A stretch of DNA of 64,000 nucleotides from Corynebacterium amycolatum (GTDB lineage Bacteria > Actinomycetota > Actinomycetes > Mycobacteriales > Mycobacteriaceae): assembly GCF_016889425.1 (NCBI RefSeq), contig NZ_CP069513.1:2232001-2296000 (forward strand), given 5' to 3'. Below the pieces are notes generated by a model that saw only the letters and a program-made list of their open reading frames with translations, did no database searches and was not told the DNA's origin. Shown piece after piece: positions 57,987 through 64,000 of this stretch. Made by a program: the position numbers and the translations under genes. Each line of letters begins with the position of its first letter. Positions within the stretch are counted from its first letter, which is position 1.

Positions 57987-59069
57987 CTAGCTCTCAAAGC
58001 TTGGAAGCTGAATTTCTGCCAACTGAGGCGACCCAGACAGGTGTGACGATTGTGGCAATTGGGGCGATTGTGGCAGCTCAGGGAGTTTCGGCAACTGCGG
58101 CAGCTGGTCCACGAGATCGACTAGCTGCGGTACAGAACCTTCCTGTGAATCCTGTGAATCCTGCGCCCGGACATACTCCTGATCCGCCGCCATATCCTCG
58201 TTGAGGGTGCGATAGGTGGAGTCGCGCTGAGCCGTGGAATCCGATACCTCGAAGTGGTCGTTTACTTGACCGTCGGGAATACCGTAGGCCTCCTGAATGG
58301 CAATATCTGCGGGCATCACACGCGAGACCGGACCGAAGGTCATCGAATTCACGCCAATAACTTCATTTGTGGTCGGGTCGTAGGCATTTCCGCCAGAGTC
58401 ACCGTGATCAACGCCAATACCAACCGTCCAGATGCCGTTTCGAGCTCGGAATACCTGGTATCCACAGGCCCGTCCGGTGCGCATACCGTCCTTGCAGATA
58501 GGCTTGCCAAGATTATCGAAGGAGACTTCGCCACGCGGCAGGTCTTCATTGTCCTGAATGCCAGTCATCACTACCGGCTCCCCGTAGCTCTGACCATTTT
58601 CATCAATGGAGTAACTTGCGCCGGTAGTCTCTACGTCCGGATCCAGGTTGATTATTCCGTAGTCCGCGCCATTAAAGCCTGCCGGCAACGACTCCAGTCC
58701 GGCATCTTCCTGCGGCAATTCCCAACGATGGGCACCTGCGGTACCAATGCGCTTATCACCTTCAGTGGTTGGCACATACACCTCACCAGTGACGATTGGC
58801 AGACCCACATCCGGAGCATCATTCAGGCAGTGCCCTGCGGTCAACATGACCCGATGCTTCTCGCCGTTGCGGTCCGTCACCGTCCCCGGAACACCCGCCG
58901 AACACATCGGCGAGTTGATATTTCGATACCCATCCCACGGACTTCCCTCCATGGGAGTTCGAATCGGGTCACCCGGACCAACCACGACAGCATGTGCAGC
59001 GACCGGGGCCACCAAGGACAAAAGTGCTGCGAAAGCCGCTACCGCCAGTCGACTTCTTGCGTGCTTCAT
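57987..59069 (-). CDS. Secreted trypsin-like serine protease, paralogue with LP-repeat tail
   Basis: A 360-residue exported protease. The signal peptide is MKHARSRLAVAAFAALLSLVAPVAAHA. The triad is LTAGHC, NGADYGII and DHGDSGGNAY. Most of the catalytic domain lines up with the neighbouring protease, so the pair arose by tandem duplication. The C-terminal tail is a set of Leu-Pro repeats (QLPQLPKLPELPQSPQLPQ), unlike the first copy's acidic tail. A cell-wall or self-interaction role of the tail is possible. Target unknown. Confidence 0.85.
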   Translation of the reverse strand: MKHARSRLAVAAFAALLSLVAPVAAHAVVVGPGDPIRTPMEGSPWDGYRNINSPMCSAGVPGTVTDRNGEKHRVMLTAGHCLNDAPDVGLPIVTGEVYVPTTEGDKRIGTAGAHRWELPQEDAGLESLPAGFNGADYGIINLDPDVETTGASYSIDENGQSYGEPVVMTGIQDNEDLPRGEVSFDNLGKPICKDGMRTGRACGYQVFRARNGIWTVGIGVDHGDSGGNAYDPTTNEVIGVNSMTFGPVSRVMPADIAIQEAYGIPDGQVNDHFEVSDSTAQRDSTYRTLNEDMAADQEYVRAQDSQDSQEGSVPQLVDLVDQLPQLPKLPELPQSPQLPQSSHLSGSPQLAEIQLPSFES

Positions 59070-59346
59070 TGAGACGAATCTTTCAGATTTTTAGTTTTTC
59101 TTTAGGGCCACTACTCACACTAATCCACCACCCCACCCCCGGAAATAGTGTTTTCTCAGACTCTTGGGCTTTTACAAAAGTCGTTATCGAATCGTTTCCA
59201 CAACCCCACGCGTCCCTGCAATAACACCAAACACCTAGCCAATTGACTACCCCCACTTGGGTGGCCCACTGATACTAATCTTATTTCGAACACGAGTTCT
59301 AGGCGTTCGAAAAAATGAGTCCGGGGTGTTCGATAATTTGTGAGCC
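59070..59346. promoter_or_regulatory. Divergent region with a LexA-type SOS box
   Basis: 277 AT-rich bases between the protease and the orphan gene. TCGAACACGAGTTCTA at 59286-59301 matches the actinobacterial LexA box TCGAAC(N)4GTTCGA except at one base. Two more GTTCGA half-sites follow at 59305-59310 and 59328-59333. The box lies 45 bp before the ATG of the plus-strand gene, where it could cover the promoter. Confidence 0.55.
59286..59301. promoter_or_regulatory. Putative LexA (SOS) operator
   Basis: TCGAACACGAGTTCTA has 11 of 12 half-site bases of the palindrome TCGAAC-N4-GTTCGA. Only the penultimate base differs. The nearest gene is the orphan at 59347. Confidence 0.55.
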
Positions 59347-59901
59347 ATGAGTACAACAAACGAGTTTCCCATTCACCGTCGCCTAGCCCTTCCCCCGCTA
59401 TCCGCTACCTACCGTGCAGAATGTTTCGAAGACCTCGCCCTCATCCGCACAATCCTCTGCCACCCCACCATCGGCCGTAGGCATTGGCCCGGCGCGCTGG
59501 ATCACACCTTCTCGCTTCCCGACGGGCCTGTGGTCACCGTCCGAGCGTCACGGATAGCGCTTCCTCGCGCACTGGTCTCTCAGCTTGCCGACGTGCACGC
59601 GGAATACTTCATCCTGAAGGATGAGCCCATGTTCATGTACTCCGTTTCCGTCAAGGTGGAATCCTCATCGGAGGTAGTCCTCCGCGGAATTGGCGGTTCG
59701 AATCGGACACGGGAAGAAAACCGCCGACGCACTCGGGCTGTAGCCGAGGCTCTCCATCGTGCGCAGGACTGCAGCAAGATACACGAAAACGGCACTGACC
59801 TCGCACTCCCCGGGCGCCGTTATAGTTGGATTGGCACCAGGGACGCGCGGCCACTGCCGTGTCCTAGCGAGCTCTTTTCTTCTCGCCCATCAGCGGCTTA
59901 G
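59347..59901 (+). CDS. Orphan protein, possibly SOS-induced
   Basis: A 184-residue protein with no family I recognise. It starts MSTTNEFPIHRRLALPPLS and has mixed alpha/beta character: GALDHTFSLPDGPVVTVRASRIALPR, then HAEYFILKDEPMFMYSVSVKVE, then an Arg-rich helix (SNRTREENRRRTRAVAEALHRAQ). There is no signal peptide or membrane helix. Base composition is like its neighbours. No SD is clear before the ATG. A near-consensus LexA box 45 bp upstream suggests DNA-damage control. Convergent with the acidic-protein gene. Confidence 0.6.
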   Translation: MSTTNEFPIHRRLALPPLSATYRAECFEDLALIRTILCHPTIGRRHWPGALDHTFSLPDGPVVTVRASRIALPRALVSQLADVHAEYFILKDEPMFMYSVSVKVESSSEVVLRGIGGSNRTREENRRRTRAVAEALHRAQDCSKIHENGTDLALPGRRYSWIGTRDARPLPCPSELFSSRPSAA

Positions 59902-59929
59902 CACTAGTCACAGCGCTGCCGCAGTATAG

Positions 59930-60763
59930 CTACTCGCTGTCGTCGCCTTCTTCGTCGTCCTCGTCGTCATAGTCGCCATCGTCGTAGAGGTCATCATCGT
60001 CCTCGTCGTCGTCATCATCCTCGTCCAAGGAGGCAACGTGATCAGAGTAGATGTACTCTGCATACCCGTCATCGACGGGTGCCAGCTGATCTTCCCATTC
60101 CTCTGCGCGGTCTACCACGAGCGCAAGGACATCCATCAGCTTGTCAAAGTCCTTGAAGGTGCCCAGTGTCAGAACCTCATTGCGCAAGGTCTGGATGTCA
60201 GAGTAGAGGTCAGCAAACATCTTGCGACGGTCATCATCGGTGAGAACCGTTTCGGTGTCCGAGTCCCAGAACTCCGCGATGGCCTGATCGACGATGTCGT
60301 CCAAGTTTGCGTCCTGGGAGATGAAGCGGACGTGTGCGCTGGGCTCGTTGTTGTGGGCAGTTACCAAAACCTGTACCAACGAGGAGGTACCAACTTCGGA
60401 GGTAACCAGAGTTGCCTCTTCGGGGTCCTGTTCAAACTCCAGGTCAGCAATGCGGTCATCGTCGCCATCGAGCAGAGTGCGAAGCAGGCCAACAACCTGG
60501 TCAGTAGCTACATGGTGAGCGACTGCTGCGACGGCGTCTTCGACGGAGAATACAGCGGAGACCAGAACAGCTTCGAACTCGTCGTCCTCATCATCCACAT
60601 CGGCAGCGGCTACGTAAACTTCGGCAGCCGGGATGTCCTCATCAATGGTGACGAACTGAACCTCCAGGTCAGAGGTAATGGGAACGAAGAGGGTGTCATC
60701 GTTGACACGACTTTCAATGCCCTCGCGGTCCAGTGCCGCAGCAATCTGCTCGAAAAAGCTCAT
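59930..60763 (-). CDS. Highly acidic conserved protein
   Basis: A 277-residue cytoplasmic protein with a folded N-terminal part of about 230 residues and a C-terminal run of Asp/Glu/Tyr (DEDDDDDEDDDDLYDDGDYDDE). The first part (MSFFEQIAAALDREGIESRV ... LFVPITSDLEVQFVTIDEDIPAAEVYVAA) vaguely resembles YbjN-type sensory proteins; this is not secure. No catalytic motif seen. The acidic tail may mimic nucleic acid or bind cations. It stands 198 bp downstream of fhuF on the same strand. Confidence 0.65.
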   Translation of the reverse strand: MSFFEQIAAALDREGIESRVNDDTLFVPITSDLEVQFVTIDEDIPAAEVYVAAADVDDEDDEFEAVLVSAVFSVEDAVAAVAHHVATDQVVGLLRTLLDGDDDRIADLEFEQDPEEATLVTSEVGTSSLVQVLVTAHNNEPSAHVRFISQDANLDDIVDQAIAEFWDSDTETVLTDDDRRKMFADLYSDIQTLRNEVLTLGTFKDFDKLMDVLALVVDRAEEWEDQLAPVDDGYAEYIYSDHVASLDEDDDDDEDDDDLYDDGDYDDEDDEEGDDSE

Positions 60764-60961
60764 GGGTGGAATCCTCCCTTGAAAGATAATTGGCCTCTAC
60801 CCGCAGCCAATCGTAGCGACAAACGCGCAATCATGGGGTGGCTCATGCCCCCGGCAATTGCTGCGAAAGATCACGCCGGCAGTGCGCGTGCTACATCAAA
60901 GCCGCCAACGCGGCCGGTTGAGGGACAGGCCGCCAGCTGTCGATTCTCGAAAACAGAGCGC

Positions 60962-61774
60962 TCAGTAGCGTGCCCAGAGTTGATGGCGTTCCTCACGCGA
61001 ACGTTTCGGACACGAGACACACAGATCGGCGTCTGGGCTGTGATAAATCATGCAGCAAGTAGCTCTCTCCAGGTGAGTAACTACATCGAAGTCCGGTTCT
61101 TCTCCCGATTCCGCGGCGGCTTCGTCCCAGGGGCGCACCTCGCCTCCACAGGAATCCATGAAACGAGGAAGAGGAACCCGATGTACTCGCTGTATTCCCT
61201 CAACGACATGTTTGCCAATAAGCGCTCCGCGCCAGGGCTCCATCAGCTCATTACCGGCGGATATTGCGGCATTAGCTACGGCATCGGCAGCCACGGCCCA
61301 AAGAGGAGCAGGCTTGATTTCCCCGACTTCTCCAACAACCTGAGCCAACGGCTCCAAGAAATGGGCCAGTGCTTCGCCGGAATCCTTCAGCTCATCCGCA
61401 TCCTCAGCAGAAATGCTTTCAAACTGTTGAGCTTGGAACCCAACCCAATAGTCATCTCGGAGAAATGTGAACCAAGAAGACCACTGCCACACTGGAACTC
61501 GATCGGAAACCAACACGCATGCCAGCGATGGCCCCACCAATGCTCCGCACATGGACCACCACCACAACTGCGCTTGGAAACGGGTATCGCCCGCAACCTC
61601 AGGCATGGGAAACAGCTTTCTCCCGGCCTCAATTCCGGCAGCTACAGCTTCGGTTGAAAGGTGCCAATCCGCAGCACCGTCGTGAGGAATGACATCTGCG
61701 GAAAACCGAGGAAAGTCCGCCAAAAGCTGGGAGTACTCGGGAGGCAATGCGGCACCCCGCATGACATCGTTCAC
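60962..61774 (-). CDS. FhuF-family ferric-siderophore reductase
   Basis: A 270-residue cytoplasmic [2Fe-2S] protein. The C-terminus carries the exact family motif CC-x10-CxxC: CCMIYHSPDADLCVSC. FhuF-type enzymes reduce Fe(III) in siderophores to release iron. The upstream body has the conserved QAQLWWWSMCGALVGPSLACVLVSD stretch. It lies apart from the ABC importer at 31.7-34.9 kb but probably serves the same pathway. No DtxR box was seen in the 138 bp upstream. Confidence 0.85.
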   Translation of the reverse strand: MNDVMRGAALPPEYSQLLADFPRFSADVIPHDGAADWHLSTEAVAAGIEAGRKLFPMPEVAGDTRFQAQLWWWSMCGALVGPSLACVLVSDRVPVWQWSSWFTFLRDDYWVGFQAQQFESISAEDADELKDSGEALAHFLEPLAQVVGEVGEIKPAPLWAVAADAVANAAISAGNELMEPWRGALIGKHVVEGIQRVHRVPLPRFMDSCGGEVRPWDEAAAESGEEPDFDVVTHLERATCCMIYHSPDADLCVSCPKRSREERHQLWARY

Positions 61775-61912
61775 CAGTCTCGTCCTTCTATCAACTGTTT
61801 TAATCGCCGTACACCTGTCTATTTTTCCACCGACTACGGAATTTCCCCACAGCTCAGTAGTGTTTATATGGGCATATGGCTCTCAACGGACCCGTTTAGG
61901 AGGTCTACTACT

Positions 61913-62779
61913 TTGTTCCAAAAGACGAAGAAGGATTCAACTCGCACAGTAACTGATGCAGTGAACTCAACCCCCGAAGCGATTGAACGTGATGCCGGAA
62001 AACTGGGAACCCTTCTTATCCAAACCCTGGATAAGACCATGAGCTGGCAGTCATCTGCCATCACCGGGTACGTCAGTTCCCTGCACAAGCGCAAAAAAGA
62101 TGAAACTCCGGCGCAGGTACAGGAACGTATTGATTCCCACTACCTGAACCTGGTCACCGGCACCGGTGGTGCAGCTGGGGGCAGCGCGGTTCTTCCCGGC
62201 GTCGGCATGATTACGGGCTTGGCTGCAGTTACCGGTGAATCGCTGCTGTTCCTGGAAGCATCCGCCTGGTACACACTGGCCTCAGCAACCCTGCGCAATA
62301 TTGACATCACCGATCCACAACGCCGTCGCACGCTGATTCTTGCGGCCATGAGCGGTTCTGAAGGGACAGCTATTATGGCCTCCCTGCTTGGCGAGGAATC
62401 GCTGCGGAAGCAGACCAAAACTTCCGTGAATTCCCTACTGCCACGGCTTGGCGTTCCGCAGCTGGGTGCAGCAAACCGTCTGCTAATTCGCGAGGCACGC
62501 AAGCGCTTGATGAAGAACGCTCGTCTGGCCATCATCGGTAAGATTTTGCCATTTGGAATTGGCGCCGTGGTTGGGGCCTCCGCAAACCGCAAGCTCGGTG
62601 GCATTCTTATCAGCTCCACTCGCGCATCTCTGGGCCCACTTCCCCAGGATTGGTCGGACTTTGAACGAAAGCTACCGGCTAAATCCAACACCTCTGAAGA
62701 CTCGAAGAAGGACTCAAAGTCATCGAGGTTCTCGATTCCCTCGGCGCTGAAGTGGCCGAAGAAAAAGAAGAATAAGTAG
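61913..62779 (+). CDS. Unknown protein with glycine-rich hydrophobic segments (EcsC-like?)
   Basis: A 288-residue protein. TTG 61913 is chosen because a perfect AGGAGG lies nine bases upstream; the ATG at 61868 in the same frame has none. The middle has GTGGAAGGSAVLPGVGMITGLAAVTGESLLFLEASAWY, a glycine-rich hydrophobic helix pair. Another follows at ILPFGIGAVVGASANRKLGG. The pattern recalls EcsC-type proteins but no firm match is claimed. The C-terminus is Lys/Ser-rich (KWPKKKKNK). It is followed after 58 bp by an ABC exporter. Confidence 0.6.
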   Translation: MFQKTKKDSTRTVTDAVNSTPEAIERDAGKLGTLLIQTLDKTMSWQSSAITGYVSSLHKRKKDETPAQVQERIDSHYLNLVTGTGGAAGGSAVLPGVGMITGLAAVTGESLLFLEASAWYTLASATLRNIDITDPQRRRTLILAAMSGSEGTAIMASLLGEESLRKQTKTSVNSLLPRLGVPQLGAANRLLIREARKRLMKNARLAIIGKILPFGIGAVVGASANRKLGGILISSTRASLGPLPQDWSDFERKLPAKSNTSEDSKKDSKSSRFSIPSALKWPKKKKNK

Positions 62780-62837
62780 TTCCTCTTACTCCGATTACCC
62801 TTCAGCGACGTTTTTCAATGGAAGAGCGGTACCCACC

Positions 62838-64000
62838 ATGGCCCAGAGCAAACCCCGCAGAACCTCTCCTATGAAGTTCTTGTGGAAACAGTCTCTTCAC
62901 AGGCCACTACCGCTCTATGGTGTCGTTGTTGCAGCGCTAATCGTTGTCGGGGTGGAGTCCGTACTTCCGCTTCTCACTAGAGATGCCATTGATGTAGCAA
63001 CGGGCTCGTCCGATGGCGGTGTCCCCGCGCGCCTGCTGCCGTCCCTAACTCCCCTGCAGGCAGTCATTTCCGTATTTCTGGCCATCGCGTTAGTACGCTT
63101 CATCGCCCAGGTGGGGCGCAGATTCTTCTCCGGCAAACTCTCCATTGATGTTCAGCACGACCTGCGACTAAAAATCCTTCGCTCCCTACAAAACCTCGAT
63201 GGTCCAGCACAAGACCGAGTCAACACCGGCCAGGTTGTGTCACGGTCAATTTCCGACCTCCAGGCTGTGTCCGGACTACTGGCGATGCTGCCGTTGACGC
63301 TGGGGTCCGTCGTCAAGCTATTCATCACTATCGGCATCATGCTCGCCCTCTCGCTGCCCCTGACACTGGTCGGCCTCGCCGTGGTGCCAGCGATTGTCTA
63401 CATTGCAGTGAATTCGCGTGACAAACTCCATGCCGCAACCTGGGCTGCCCAACAGCAAGCAGGCGAGATTGCCGGACAAGTCGAGGAAACCGTTTCCGGC
63501 ATCCGTGTTGTCAAGGCGTTTGCGCAGGGTGACAACGAAGTTGTGAAGATGGAGCGTAACTCGTCTCTGCTCTATTCCCTCCGCCTGCGAGCGGCAAAAC
63601 TCAGCGCTCGATTCCAACCGGCGCTGCAGTCGTTGCCGCAACTGTCCCTCGTCGGAAATATCGCGGTCGGTGGCTGGCTAGCGATTCACGGACACATCAC
63701 CCTAGGCACGTTCGTAGCTTTTGCCACGTATCTCACCAGCCTGACTGCCCTGTCGCGTCTGGTCTCCAACATGGTCATCTCGATACAGCTGACGTCGGCA
63801 AGCATCGACCGCATTTCCGATGTCATCGACGCCCGACCAGACAACCCCGAACCCACCGACGCGCTTCCTCTCCCCGACGGCCCCGTTGGCATCAGCTTCA
63901 ACCACGTCACCCACAGCCGTGGCGGACGCACGCTTATCGACGATGTCTCATTCTCCGTCGCGCCAGGGGCGACCTTAGCGTTGATTGGCCCACCGGGGTC
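62838..64000 (+). CDS. ABC exporter (fused permease-ATPase), 5' part
   Basis: Open from ATG 62838 to the window end, so only about 387 residues are seen. Six membrane helices of the ABC type I exporter fold are visible (LPLYGVVVAALIVVGVESVLPLL; VISVFLAIALVRFIAQVG; LGSVVKLFITIGIMLALSL; LTLVGLAVVPAIVYIAV; and two later). The coupling-helix stretch is QVEETVSGIRVVKAFAQGDNE. The ATPase part starts FNHVTHSRGGRTLIDDVSFSV and is cut at Walker A (ALIGPPGS). Exporters of this type often pair with a second half-transporter gene next door. The substrate is unknown. Confidence 0.88.
   Translation, partial: MAQSKPRRTSPMKFLWKQSLHRPLPLYGVVVAALIVVGVESVLPLLTRDAIDVATGSSDGGVPARLLPSLTPLQAVISVFLAIALVRFIAQVGRRFFSGKLSIDVQHDLRLKILRSLQNLDGPAQDRVNTGQVVSRSISDLQAVSGLLAMLPLTLGSVVKLFITIGIMLALSLPLTLVGLAVVPAIVYIAVNSRDKLHAATWAAQQQAGEIAGQVEETVSGIRVVKAFAQGDNEVVKMERNSSLLYSLRLRAAKLSARFQPALQSLPQLSLVGNIAVGGWLAIHGHITLGTFVAFATYLTSLTALSRLVSNMVISIQLTSASIDRISDVIDARPDNPEPTDALPLPDGPVGISFNHVTHSRGGRTLIDDVSFSVAPGATLALIGPPG

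Noticed and set aside
60038-61657. 539-codon plus-strand open frame
   Set aside because: Antisense to the acidic protein and fhuF; the FhuF CC-x10-CxxC motif on the other strand is decisive.

Overview
The window is a stretch of chromosome from a high-GC Gram-positive actinobacterium, most likely a Corynebacterium. The main support is gene order. The blocks argS-lysA-hom-thrB, rho-prfA-prmC-sua5-wecA-atpI-atpBEFHAGDC, and the DUF2550 gene, nucS and a small zinc-ribbon gene near mce and glgB are laid out as in corynebacteria. An actinobacterial-type NucS, a Rho with a long Asn/Arg/Asp-rich insert, and GTG/TTG starts also fit. The species is not identified from the sequence. No rRNA, CRISPR array, transposase or integrase was found.

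Layout. 1-5.5 kb: the end of glgB, a beta-lactamase-fold lipoprotein, a small PGPGW-type membrane protein, a YbbN-like thioredoxin/TPR protein, a thiamine-binding-like protein, methylmalonyl-CoA epimerase, the zinc-ribbon protein and the mismatch endonuclease NucS. 5.5-20.4 kb: a long minus-strand housekeeping block of rho, prfA, prmC, sua5, wecA, atpI and the eight F1Fo ATP synthase genes, closed by a strong terminator and followed by DUF2550. 20.9-28.1 kb: an acyl-CoA synthetase, then thrB, hom, lysA and argS. 28.3-31.6 kb: the lutABC lactate-utilisation operon and tRNA-Arg(CCG). 31.7-36.1 kb: an iron-type ABC importer with a DtxR-like box upstream, and two paralogous MarR regulators. 36.1-44.3 kb: a tightly packed four-gene DNA-processing operon of SNF2 helicase, SWIM zinc-finger protein, SbcD-like phosphoesterase and SbcC/YhaN-like ATPase. 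It starts behind a 14-codon leader ORF, and one MarR gene follows only 14 bp after it.

44.8-53.1 kb: proline symporter PutP, a secreted HNH nuclease, a small membrane protein, a DEAD-box RNA helicase, a BASS-family transporter and an MFS transporter. 53.1-56.5 kb: a visibly AT-richer two-gene island with a NUDIX hydrolase and a PLD-nuclease/SF2-helicase/DUF3427-like protein, a plausible defence module. 56.6-59.1 kb: two tandem secreted trypsin-like proteases. 59.3-64 kb: an orphan gene behind a near-consensus actinobacterial LexA (SOS) box, a very acidic protein, an FhuF-type ferric reductase, an unknown glycine-rich hydrophobic protein, and an ABC exporter cut off by the window end.

The best candidates for something undescribed are the SNF2-SWIM-phosphoesterase-ATPase-MarR cluster, the NUDIX/PLD-helicase island, and the putatively SOS-controlled orphan gene at 59.35 kb. 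Start-site oddities (a likely CTG start for atpB, and an HNH gene whose ATG lies inside a terminator stem) are also worth checking.
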